Shown piece by piece: positions 25,374 through 32,706 of a stretch of DNA of 64,000 nucleotides. The translations under genes and the position numbers were made by a program. Location of the stretch: contig NZ_JH109153.1 of the NCBI RefSeq assembly GCF_000190755.2, positions 1-64,000 on the forward strand, read 5' to 3'. Below the pieces are notes generated by a model. It was not told where the DNA came from and did not search any database. It saw only the letters and a list, made by a program, of their open reading frames with translations. This DNA is from Methylobacter tundripaludum SV96. Lineage in GTDB: Bacteria; Pseudomonadota; Gammaproteobacteria; Methylococcales; Methylomonadaceae. Position 1 is the stretch's first letter; each line of letters starts with the position of its first letter.

Positions 25374-27014
25374 TTACTTGCCGTGTTTCTCAGGTTTATC
25401 TTCATGTTTCTCATGCTTGTCTTCCTGATGCTCTGCTAATCCCAGGGCTTCAGCCATCACATGATAAATCACGTTTTGCTCCACGACTCCGTGAAACAGA
25501 TGCGCTTTAGGGCCGCCGGCAAAAATAGCAACATCTTCAGCTGCGTGCGTTTCTGCGCTAAGCGGAATGATGGCTTCTTGCAGATAATTAGGGTCCTGTA
25601 CCAGCGAATCATTGAGGGTTGGGCGTCCGTTGGCAGGTAAGAATGACGATGGATTGTGTCCTTCGCTACCTGATGACCATGCCCCTGTTGCCGCGTTAAA
25701 TGATTTTGGTCCTTCTGCTTGAAAATTAGATTTACCGGTGTAGCCCGTGCCGTTCGCGTAGTTCAGCGTGGTATATGGCAAGCCTAGCATATCAAGATCA
25801 GGTGTTGTTGCTCCTACGCCTTGAGTCAGACCCAAGATCGGATTGCCACGTTGTGGATAACCGCCAATGGTAAACACATGACTGTGATCAGCTGTAACAA
25901 TGATCAAGGTATCTTCTGGATTAGTTTTGTTCATAGCAGCTTTTACCGCAGCAGCCAATTGCTGGGTGTCACTTAGCGCCCGATAAGCATTACCCGAGTG
26001 ATGGGCGTGGTCGATACGTCCGCCTTCCACCATCAGGAAATAACCATTGTGATTTTTTTTCAGGATATCAATAGCTTTGGTGGTCATCTCGGTCAGAGAT
26101 GGTTCGCCAGCTTTATCATGTGCAACGCGGTCGGCTTCGTAATGAACGTGCGAAGGCTCGAAAAGGCCCAACAGGTGATCGGTGGTATTGGGATCGATCG
26201 CATCGAACTGGGCTTTATTCCAGACATATTGAGCGTTGGCGTGGTTGCTTACCCACTCAGTAGTCAGGTCGCGACCGTCTTTACGTTTGCCAGCTACGCC
26301 ATACTCAGGATCAGTAAGGTTTTTTGGAATAAAACGGGTCCGACCGCCACCCAATGCGACATCAATGCCGCCATTGATATTAAAGTCGACTAATTGTGCT
26401 GCGATGTCTGGAACCGTGGCACCAGCCGGTTTATCGGAATCGCTTTCCCAGTCGCGATTCGCTGTATGAGCGTAGGTCGCAGCAGGCGTTGCGTGAGTGA
26501 TGCGCGCGGTGGAAACAACGCCGACGGACAAGCCCTGTTGTTTGGACTGTTCCAAAATAGTGGTAAGTTTGTTGGTGTCTACCACATTAGCATCAGGCTC
26601 GCTATGGGCAACAAACTGATTGACGGAAATTGAGTCACCTATGGTTTTTACGCCTGTCACCATTGCGGTCATGGTAGGCGCAGAGTCTGGAGTCTGTTGA
26701 TCAACACTGTAGGTTTTGGATAAAGCTAGATAAGGCAATTTTTCAAAACTCAAAGAATTTTCTTCGCCATGTCCGCCTTTTTGCTGACCGTCGAAAATTC
26801 GAGAGGCAGTGATGGTAGAAACCCCCATACCATCACCAACAAACAAAATGACATTTTTTGCGTGTCTTTCGTTTTGAGTCAGATGCTTGGCATCGATTAC
26901 GGTCTGACGTCCGGCATCAAACCAATCTTCTGGAGTTGGTTCAACTGCATGCACGACACCTGCTGTGAGAATGGAACTAACGGCGACTACGCTGATTTTT
27001 TTAAGGAATGGCAT
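25374..27014 (-). CDS. Alkaline phosphatase, periplasmic
   Basis: A 546-residue protein with a signal peptide (MPFLKKISVVAVSSILTAGV, cleaved near VHAVE). The metal site begins with NVILFVGDGMGVSTITA, the phosphorylated Ser lies in QQTPDSAPTMTAMVTG, and metal ligands appear in EGGRIDHAHHSGN and VTADHSHVFTIGG and near EGHNPSSFLP and SAETHAAEDVAIF. It hydrolyses phosphomonoesters in the periplasm. It is longer than E. coli PhoA and ends in a charged His/Lys/Glu repeat (KHEKHEDKPEKHGK). A possible PhoB half-site lies upstream. Confidence 0.93.
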   Translation of the reverse strand: MPFLKKISVVAVSSILTAGVVHAVEPTPEDWFDAGRQTVIDAKHLTQNERHAKNVILFVGDGMGVSTITASRIFDGQQKGGHGEENSLSFEKLPYLALSKTYSVDQQTPDSAPTMTAMVTGVKTIGDSISVNQFVAHSEPDANVVDTNKLTTILEQSKQQGLSVGVVSTARITHATPAATYAHTANRDWESDSDKPAGATVPDIAAQLVDFNINGGIDVALGGGRTRFIPKNLTDPEYGVAGKRKDGRDLTTEWVSNHANAQYVWNKAQFDAIDPNTTDHLLGLFEPSHVHYEADRVAHDKAGEPSLTEMTTKAIDILKKNHNGYFLMVEGGRIDHAHHSGNAYRALSDTQQLAAAVKAAMNKTNPEDTLIIVTADHSHVFTIGGYPQRGNPILGLTQGVGATTPDLDMLGLPYTTLNYANGTGYTGKSNFQAEGPKSFNAATGAWSSGSEGHNPSSFLPANGRPTLNDSLVQDPNYLQEAIIPLSAETHAAEDVAIFAGGPKAHLFHGVVEQNVIYHVMAEALGLAEHQEDKHEKHEDKPEKHGK

Positions 27015-27379
27015 GGTGGATTATCCTCGATACTCTTAAATGAATAAATGAAAAGTCCTTGCCGGATTTCAAGTCGGTAGCGACGGATAATCAGGCAAAA
27101 TAAATTCTAATGTTCAGTTATGACAGTATGATGAAATCCGCCTGCAACCATAGAGCATGAGCAAGCTTGAGTTAGGTTTTTTGCTACCGTTCAGCGACTA
27201 ATAGTTTTGAGAAATACGGCACGGTATCTCGGCCGTCCGATTACAGAATAAACCTGACGACCAATGATTTGATTGTTATTACTTTGACCGTCTCAAAATG
27301 GCCGGTCAGCGCCCGTTCCAAAATTTTCGCGAAAGTAGCGTGACAATAAATCTCCTCAACCAATTGTTAGGAGTCTGTT
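27015..27379. promoter_or_regulatory. Divergent intergenic region with a possible PhoB half-site
   Basis: The coding strand of the phosphatase reads ACTGTCATAACTGAACAT at 27127-27110, about 100 bp upstream of its ATG. CTGTCAT matches one half of a PHO box; the second half 11 bp on is poor. No gene is seen in this stretch. Confidence 0.25.
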
Positions 27380-28003
27380 ATGAACCAAGAAAATCAAATC
27401 GCGAAAAATGTTCCATGGAACAAAGGCAAGTTGATTGGTCAGAAATTACCACTAAAATTGAAAGAAATCTGGGCCATACGTATTCGTTTACAGATGGCCA
27501 AAAACACTCGCGAACTAGCTTTATTCAATCTTGCCATTGATAGCAAGCTCCGGGGTTGTGATTTGGTCAAACTTAAAGTTTGCGATGTTGCTCAAGGTGG
27601 TCGGGTGTCTTCGCGCACAATCATAATGCAGCAAAAAACGCATAGACCGGTTCAATTTGAGATAACTGAACAAACCAGAGACTCTTTGGCAAATTGGATT
27701 AGCCAAGCTCAACTGAAATCCGAGGAGCACCTTTTCCCAAGTCGAATTCACGATTCGCCGCATCTCTCTACTCGGCAATATGCTCGAATAGTTGAGCATT
27801 GGGTTACATCAATTGGTCTTGATCCGGCTGATTACGGAACTCATACGATGCGCCGGACAAAGGCGACATTGGTATATCGTCGAACAAAAAATTTACGGGC
27901 TGTTCAGTTACTGCTCGGTCATACTAAGCTAGAAAGTACTGTTAGGTATCTCGGCATAGAAGTTGACGATGCTCTGGAAATTTCAGAGCAGACAGAAATT
28001 TAG
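27380..28003 (+). CDS. Short tyrosine recombinase (catalytic domain only)
   Basis: A 207-residue protein with a complete catalytic set: Arg in IDSKLRGCDLVKLKV, HTMRRTKATLVY (HxxR), LLLGHTKLESTVRYLGIE (His and Tyr). The usual N-terminal core-binding domain is replaced by ~45 residues. Such short integrases are found scattered in proteobacterial genomes. The integron-specific extra segment of IntI is absent and the length is far below IntI, so it is not the integrase of the attC array at 30.9-32.5 kb. ATTGTTAGGAGTCTGTT precedes the ATG. An 18-bp inverted repeat follows the stop. Confidence 0.85.
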   Translation: MNQENQIAKNVPWNKGKLIGQKLPLKLKEIWAIRIRLQMAKNTRELALFNLAIDSKLRGCDLVKLKVCDVAQGGRVSSRTIIMQQKTHRPVQFEITEQTRDSLANWISQAQLKSEEHLFPSRIHDSPHLSTRQYARIVEHWVTSIGLDPADYGTHTMRRTKATLVYRRTKNLRAVQLLLGHTKLESTVRYLGIEVDDALEISEQTEI

Positions 28004-28012
28004 CGGCGCAAT

Positions 28013-28049
28013 AATGTAGCGGCTGTACAAATTGTACAACCGCTACATT
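28013..28049. repeat. 18-bp inverted repeat just after the short recombinase
   Basis: AATGTAGCGGCTGTACAA and TTGTACAACCGCTACATT are inverted with one mismatch around a single A. TTGCG follows. It may be a terminator or a recombination/binding site for the recombinase; its near-perfect symmetry favours a protein-binding site. Confidence 0.65.
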
Positions 28050-28468
28050 TGCGAATAGGCAAAAACCGACCCCTTCGAGACATTCGAATATGGATTTAAG
28101 CTACCCATTATCGGCCATTGGCAAAGTGTTACTATCGATCAGCCAGTTAAATGTGAGCCAAAGCTGGATTTTTCTAAATTGCATTTACAAATCGGCATCG
28201 AATAAGTGTGGTTTATGTTAAATTTGCCAATGAATTGACCGCGACCAAAACATTAGACAGTCCGTGCCGAAATGCCCCATGTTTTGTCCATCGCCTGCAC
28301 GCTTTATTTTCCCCACTATGGCATCGTACCACTACACCGTAAAAGCAGGCAGCAAAGGCTATGCCGACTAACACGATCGCGCCAACGGAGCAAGCCGAAA
28401 TAATTCGCTTGACACTCACGTTACGTCAGCCATTAACCTTGCCAAACGTATGAAGAAAGGAGTGTTCG
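28050..28468. other. Intergenic region upstream of the MerR gene
   Basis: About 420 bp without a confident gene. A minus-strand open frame (28213-28419) has a hydrophobic start but no family. The MerR ATG is preceded by AAGAAAGGAGTG. Confidence 0.4.
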
Positions 28469-29497
28469 ATGTTACTTAAAGTGGGAAAGCTTGCTAAACA
28501 TTGCGGGCTGACTGTGCGCACGCTTCACCACTACGACGCTATCGGTTTACTCACGCCTTCTGCGCGCTCCGACAGCGGCTATCGACTTTACAACCGCGAA
28601 GACATCGCACGTTTGCATCAGATACAGGCATTGCGGCTTTTCGGTTTGTCGTTGGTCAATATCGGAATTGTGTTGGCAAATCCCGGGACTCACCTCTCTA
28701 CTATCGTCGATCAGCAGATTCAAATGCTGGATAGCCAGATCGCGCAAAGCACGACACTGCGCGACCGTTTGGCCCAGTTACAGGATCAGTTGCAGCGGGG
28801 AGAGGAACCGGAGCTTGCCGAATGGCTAATGACTCTGGAGATGATGAATATGTACGATAAATACTTTACGAAGGAAGAGCAGAAGCGTTTCCCCTTATTG
28901 AGCACAGCCGAGAATACCACCGTTGCTGAGTGGGCTGAGTTGGTTGAGTCGGTGCGCGAGGTGATGGAAATGAAGGTTCCATCTCAAAGCCCCAGCGCAC
29001 AGACTTTGGCGAAACGCTGGATGACAATGCTTATGCGTGATTCGCATGGGGATCCACGTTTGCTGGCAAAGCTCAATATGATGCATTTCAACGAACCAAG
29101 TGCGCAGACTAAGACCGGAATTACACTTGATATGATCTCCTACATTCAGCAGGCTTATGCCGAGACAAAATACGCGATCTATCAAAAGTACCTTTCGCCG
29201 CAAGAAATGGGGTTTCTGCGTAAGAACTACACTAGTAGCACAGGAAAGTTTCCCGCATTGATCGCCGAAGTGTTCCAGCATATGGAAGACGGTATCGCGC
29301 CGGATGATCCACGAGTACGCCAACTCGCTTTGCACTGGATGGAAATCGTACGTTCTTATGCGGGTGACGACCCCGAGACTCAGGTAAAGCTACGCGAAGC
29401 AATGGCGCAGCATCCAGAGTTGTTGGATGGATCTGGAATAGACCGGCGTTTACTTGGCTACGTCAGACAGGCAATGTCGCAGTTGAAACCTCACTAG
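28469..29497 (+). CDS. MerR-family regulator with TipAS-like C-terminal domain
   Basis: A 342-residue protein. Residues 1-70 are the MerR winged helix (VGKLAKHCGLTVRTLHHYDA, SGYRLYNREDIARLHQIQAL), then a coiled dimerisation helix (IVDQQIQMLDSQIAQSTTLR), then ~200 helical residues (KYFTKEEQKRF, then LAKRWMTMLM, MDEGIAPDDP-like MEDGIAPDDPRVRQLALHWM) of the TipAS type. TipA-like proteins bind thiopeptide or other ligands and activate promoters with long spacers. The ligand here is unknown. No obvious target gene is adjacent. Confidence 0.88.
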   Translation: MLLKVGKLAKHCGLTVRTLHHYDAIGLLTPSARSDSGYRLYNREDIARLHQIQALRLFGLSLVNIGIVLANPGTHLSTIVDQQIQMLDSQIAQSTTLRDRLAQLQDQLQRGEEPELAEWLMTLEMMNMYDKYFTKEEQKRFPLLSTAENTTVAEWAELVESVREVMEMKVPSQSPSAQTLAKRWMTMLMRDSHGDPRLLAKLNMMHFNEPSAQTKTGITLDMISYIQQAYAETKYAIYQKYLSPQEMGFLRKNYTSSTGKFPALIAEVFQHMEDGIAPDDPRVRQLALHWMEIVRSYAGDDPETQVKLREAMAQHPELLDGSGIDRRLLGYVRQAMSQLKPH

Positions 29498-29928
29498 CAC
29501 TTGAGTCGTGCTCTCCTTGCGCTTTCCTGTAAGCACAAGGAGCGGCCCTTGAATTTCTCCTATCCAGACGACTTGCTCGCATGAAAGAGACTACAAGGTT
29601 GCCCACCTTACGTTAGCTCGTCTGTTGGCACATTGCCGAGCTTCATTACGTCATATTCATCGCCACAAAGCTGCCAGTCGCGACCGGCAGTTGATGGCCG
29701 ACAAGCGACCGTCAAGATTCATCAAAAATTGAGAGGAGTTGGCTCTTGTTCGTCGGGTGGTTAACGCCCCTTAGCAGTTAGTCGATAAACTACTTGTAAA
29801 AGGAGTAACATGAAAATCACCGGCTCATCCGGTGATTTATTGGTTAAATTTCAGGTTTTATGTATTTTTTTCCATGAAAACATATTGTTGACTTGGTCCG
29901 GCCCCATTCACTGGCACTTGATAGCTAT
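29498..29928. other. Intergenic region with a hairpin and a possible 40-codon frame
   Basis: AAATCACCGG-CTCAT-CCGGTGATTT forms a perfect 10-bp stem at 29814-29838. The same bases start a short frame, 29810-29932, beginning MKITGSSGDLLVKF behind AAGGAGTAAC, which could be a gene fragment cut off by the RlmN-like gene. Nothing else is recognised. Confidence 0.4.
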
Positions 29929-30813
29929 TTAATTTTTAGAATTGAGTTGTCCACATGCTGCTAATACATCATCGCCTTTAGCACTTCTTATTAAAGTCGG
30001 GATTTTAAAAGTATCTAAAACTTCTTTAAACTTTTCAATTTTATCCAAATCCGGACGCTTGTAATGTGATCCTGGGAATGAGTTAAAAGGAATTAAGTTT
30101 ATATAAGCACTTTTACCAGCCAGTATCGTTCCCAATTTTTTAGCATCATCCGGAGAATCATTAAAATCTTTTATCAGGATATATTCATAAGTAATAAATT
30201 GCTTTTTATTTAAAGGTATCTTGTCAATAGTTGCCAACACTTCATCTAGCGGATATTTTTTATTAATGGGAATAAGTTCATTCCTCTTTTCTTCAAAGGG
30301 TGAATGAAGAGATAACGCAAGATTCACTCCAGGAATTTCCTGGCTCCATCTTTTAAGTCCAGGAATATAACCAGCCGTTGAAATGGTAATTTTTTGAACA
30401 CCAATTGAAGTTCCGTGTTTTGATAAAAATATTTCGCACGCTTTTTTGACGGCATCAAAATTATGTAAAGGTTCGCCTTGCCCCATAAAAACAATATTTA
30501 AAATCCTCTCTTCTCCAGGCCTATTTTTCGCTAACCAACGCCAGGCCTGTAGAAACTGGCCAACAATTTCACTTGTAGTCAAATTTCTTTTAAGTCCTTG
30601 TTTTCCGGTAAAACAAAAAGAACAATTCATTGCACAGCCAACCTGCGATGAAAGGCAAATAGAATATTTATTATGAAACGGAATAAGGACGGTTTCAATT
30701 TTATGATTGTCTTTAAGCTTAAAAAGAAATTTTACTGTTCGATCTTTTTTTGACTCATGAACCGTATCGATTTCGGATAGAGAAAAGTCGAAATTATTTT
30801 GAAAAAAGGCCAA
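29929..30813 (-). CDS. RlmN-like radical SAM methyltransferase, N terminus probably missing
   Basis: A 294-residue frame opening at a TTG, with no ATG between the upstream stop and the homology. The radical SAM cluster motif CAMNCSFC, FTGKQGLKRNLTTSEIVGQ, FMGQGEPLHNFDAV and the C-terminal Cys of DDVLAACGQL are those of RlmN, which methylates A2503 of 23S rRNA through a Cys intermediate. RlmN is usually ~350-380 residues; here the N-terminal ~40-60 are absent and are replaced by a GGGGTCAGAGTAAA repeat. Very AT-rich compared with neighbours, so probably acquired, and likely a second, degenerate copy. It lies opposite to the direction of the attC array. Confidence 0.75.
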   Translation of the reverse strand: MAFFQNNFDFSLSEIDTVHESKKDRTVKFLFKLKDNHKIETVLIPFHNKYSICLSSQVGCAMNCSFCFTGKQGLKRNLTTSEIVGQFLQAWRWLAKNRPGEERILNIVFMGQGEPLHNFDAVKKACEIFLSKHGTSIGVQKITISTAGYIPGLKRWSQEIPGVNLALSLHSPFEEKRNELIPINKKYPLDEVLATIDKIPLNKKQFITYEYILIKDFNDSPDDAKKLGTILAGKSAYINLIPFNSFPGSHYKRPDLDKIEKFKEVLDTFKIPTLIRSAKGDDVLAACGQLNSKN

Positions 30814-30862
30814 TGAACTTTTAATAACTGGGGTCAGAGTAAAGTTAAATTTCTGCTCCCTA

Positions 30863-30951
30863 GCCTAACATGGCGCTCAACCGGAGCGCTGTTATAATGC
30901 GGTTTTATTTTTCAGCTAACCGGGCCGTGCCCGGTTAGCTCTACGTTAGAA
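30863..30951 (+). other. attC site 1
   Basis: R'' GCCTAAC at 30863-30869 and R' GTTAGAA at 30945-30951 enclose an imperfect inverted repeat (AACCGG...CCGGTTAGC with a central CGGGCCGTGCCCG stem). It is very similar to attC3. Its R'' requires a cassette starting TTAGGC upstream, which I could not find. Confidence 0.85.
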
Positions 30952-30968
30952 GTCTTCAGGTGAATGGC

Positions 30969-31583
30969 ATGAGCAGCAAATTGATCTATCAGTTTCGCGT
31001 AACACTTCTCGATATTGAGCCACCCATTTGGCGGCGGGTGCAGGTGCTCTCTGAGTATTCCTTTTGGGATCTGCATGTGGCGATCCAAGACTCGATGGGC
31101 TGGCTTGATTATCACTTGCACGAGTTTCGACTGAAAAAGCCACGAGGCCGCAAGGTAATTGAAATTGGGCTCCCTGACACCGAAGGAGAACGCACGGTTC
31201 TACCAGGATGGAATGTGCCAATTTCAGAGTACTTCACTGAACCCGGAGTCAGAGCCGAATACAACTACGATTTCGGTGATGGTTGGTGCCATGAAGTTCT
31301 GCTTGAGGGTGTCCTGATTAAAGACGCCTCGGCCAACTACCCTGTTTGTATCGCCGGAGAAAGGGCTTGCCCGCCAGAGGACTGTGGTGGCACTCCTGGG
31401 TATGAACAGCTATTGAAGGTTCTTAAGTCGCCGGGTACTGAGAAGTACAAAGACATGACTTCATGGCTTAAGGGTCATGCAAAGAATTACTTCCCCTACA
31501 AGCCTGAGCATTTTGACCCCAAGAAGGTCGAATTCTGGAACCCCGCGAAACGCTTGCGTATGGCATTCGGTGAGCGTGAATAA
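30969..31583 (+). CDS. Plasmid pRiA4b ORF-3-family protein (integron cassette gene)
   Basis: 204 residues from the ATG at 30969 (CAGGTGA precedes it; a GTG at 30960 is possible). The sequence LIYQFRVTLLDIEPPIWRRV, FWDLHVAIQDSMGWLDYHLHEF, YNYDFGDGWCHEVLLE and CPPEDCGGTPGYEQLL is the full pRiA4b ORF-3 domain. The function of this family is not established. The ORF fills its cassette almost completely: it begins 17 bp after attC1 and ends 6 bp before attC2, as expected for a cassette gene. Confidence 0.92.
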   Translation: MSSKLIYQFRVTLLDIEPPIWRRVQVLSEYSFWDLHVAIQDSMGWLDYHLHEFRLKKPRGRKVIEIGLPDTEGERTVLPGWNVPISEYFTEPGVRAEYNYDFGDGWCHEVLLEGVLIKDASANYPVCIAGERACPPEDCGGTPGYEQLLKVLKSPGTEKYKDMTSWLKGHAKNYFPYKPEHFDPKKVEFWNPAKRLRMAFGERE

Positions 31584-31589
31584 CCAGAG

Positions 31590-31655
31590 TTCTAACATTA
31601 AGTTCGAGGGGACGCGCCGCCTATCGGCGGCGCGTCCCTCAACTTCACGTTAGGC
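31590..31655 (+). other. attC site 2
   Basis: R'' TTCTAAC at 31590-31596 and R' GTTAGGC at 31649-31655. Between them AAGTTCGAGGGGACGCGCCG pairs with CGGCGCGTCCCTCAACTT, leaving one extrahelical C next to AAGTT, the hallmark used by IntI to choose the bottom strand. At 66 bp it is a short attC. Confidence 0.92.
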
Positions 31656-31678
31656 ATCTAAACCATACCGAGAACAAG

Positions 31679-31934
31679 ATGGAAGAAAGAGAACACACCG
31701 AATCAGATATATCAAATGGGGATGATTTTTTTGAAGAATTTTACCGTCGTGCATTGAAATCACTTAGTACTTAGTACAAGTGAAATGGAAGCTATGATCG
31801 CGAAGGTTCTTAGTGATGCCGCTGGACGAGAATACAAAGCAGAGATAAAAAGATTGGATTTTACTCCGTTTGAAGGAGCATCAATGAACGATGCAACAGA
31901 AATTACAATACTAATACAACGCAGTAAGACATAG
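31679..31934 (+). pseudogene. Small cassette gene frameshifted by a 7-bp tandem duplication
   Basis: The frame from ATG 31679 (MEEREHTESDISNGDDFFEE) stops at 31774. TTAGTAC occurs twice in tandem (31764-31770, 31771-31777). Removing one copy joins it to the downstream frame, giving LKSLSTSEMEAMIAKVLSDA and ending at 31934, about 82 residues in all. No family is recognised; the protein would be acidic and helical. It is the first frame of cassette 3, ahead of a toxin-antitoxin pair. Confidence 0.65.
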
Positions 31935-31983
31935 TTTAATTATATAATCCTCACACAATCAATTTATGTCGGTGTAAATTATC

Positions 31984-32184
31984 ATGATGAGTGTAGAAAC
32001 GATAGAAGAGCAAATTGCAGAGTTAGATAATGCTTCATTTTCCAAGCTTCGTGACTGGTTTATTGAATTCGACCAATCTCGGTGGGATAGGCAAATTGAA
32101 GCTGATTCAAATGCCGGAAAGCTAGATTTTCTTATTAACGCGGCATTAGTTGAGCATCAAGCCGGAAAAACGAGAGACCTTTGA
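31984..32184 (+). CDS. Antitoxin-like protein of an integron cassette
   Basis: 66 residues: MMSVETIEEQIAELDNASFS, then FIEFDQSRWDRQIEADSNAGKLDFLINAAL. This matches the small antitoxins often found upstream of RelE/HigB-like toxins in cassette arrays. Its stop overlaps the toxin's TTG start (TTGA). The second ATG is also a possible start. It should neutralise the toxin and may bind its own promoter. Confidence 0.8.
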   Translation: MMSVETIEEQIAELDNASFSKLRDWFIEFDQSRWDRQIEADSNAGKLDFLINAALVEHQAGKTRDL

Positions 32185-32435
32185 AACATAAAACGGCTTC
32201 CAGCTTCTGGACATGTTATGAAAAACTTCCGCTAGAAATTCGTGGGCTTGCAGACAAGAATTTTAAGTTGCTCAAAGCAGACCCTTCCCATCCCTCTTTA
32301 CAGTTCAAGAAAGTCGGCAAGGTTTGGTCTGCTCGTGTCGGTTCACATTACCGAGCAGTTGCCACACCAATTGAAAGTGGCTTCCTTTGGGTTTGGATTG
32401 GCACTCATGCCGAATATGACAGACTGCTCGCCTAA
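32181..32435 (+). CDS. RelE/HigB-like toxin of an integron cassette
   Basis: 84 residues from a TTG overlapping the antitoxin stop. The segment FWTCYEKLPLEIRGLADKNF, then LKADPSHPSLQFKKVGKVWS, then ARVGSHYRAVA and GFLWVWIGTHAEYDRLL is typical of RelE-superfamily toxins that bind the ribosome and cleave mRNA. The stop codon lies within the R'' box of attC3, so the gene uses the whole cassette. Such pairs are known to stabilise cassette arrays. Confidence 0.85.
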   Translation: MKHKTASSFWTCYEKLPLEIRGLADKNFKLLKADPSHPSLQFKKVGKVWSARVGSHYRAVATPIESGFLWVWIGTHAEYDRLLA

Positions 32436-32520
32436 CATGGAGCTCAACCGGAGCGCGGTTATAATGCGGTTTTGTTTTTTCAGCTTTCCGTTGCCGCGCC
32501 CGGTTAGCTCTACGTTATGC
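32430..32520 (+). other. attC site 3
   Basis: R'' GCCTAAC at 32430-32436 and R' GTTATGC at 32514-32520. GAGCTCAACCGG pairs with CCGGTTAGCTC, leaving one extrahelical base. It is closely similar to attC1 over most of its 91 bp, so the array has a characteristic attC family. The R' differs from the core (T for R), which is a known variant. Confidence 0.88.
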
Positions 32521-32706
32521 GCGGCTGCTTTCCGAGATTCACTAGACATTCATACGCAATATCTATGATCGTCTGGTTATGGCCGAAAATACCCCTACAT
32601 TATCGATCATAAGCCACTAATCTATCTCACTATCCATACCTTAAACAGGCTATGGACAGTTTGGCGGTTTTTAGACTATTCAACAGGAAAAGCGGCTCCA
32701 ATCACC

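Larger units (their letters stand above)
30863..32520 (+). mobile_element. Cluster of attC sites without integron integrase (CALIN), three sites and two complete cassettes
   Basis: Three attC sites in the same orientation bound two cassettes. Each cassette's start (TTAGAA, TTAGGC) is complementary to the R'' box at its own end (TTCTAAC, GCCTAAC), which is the internal rule for integron cassettes. No IntI-length recombinase is in the window, so this is a CALIN or part of a larger array. Cassette 1 (before attC1) has lost its start; cassette 4 (after attC3) has no recognisable gene or closing attC before amylosucrase. Confidence 0.88.

Noticed and set aside
27380-28003. Short recombinase as the integrase of the attC array
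   Set aside because: It is far shorter than IntI, lacks the IntI-specific extra segment and lies 2.9 kb away with unrelated genes between.
28213-28419. Minus-strand frame with a hydrophobic start upstream of the MerR gene
   Set aside because: No family, no clear ribosome site, and the downstream part does not look like protein; probably chance.
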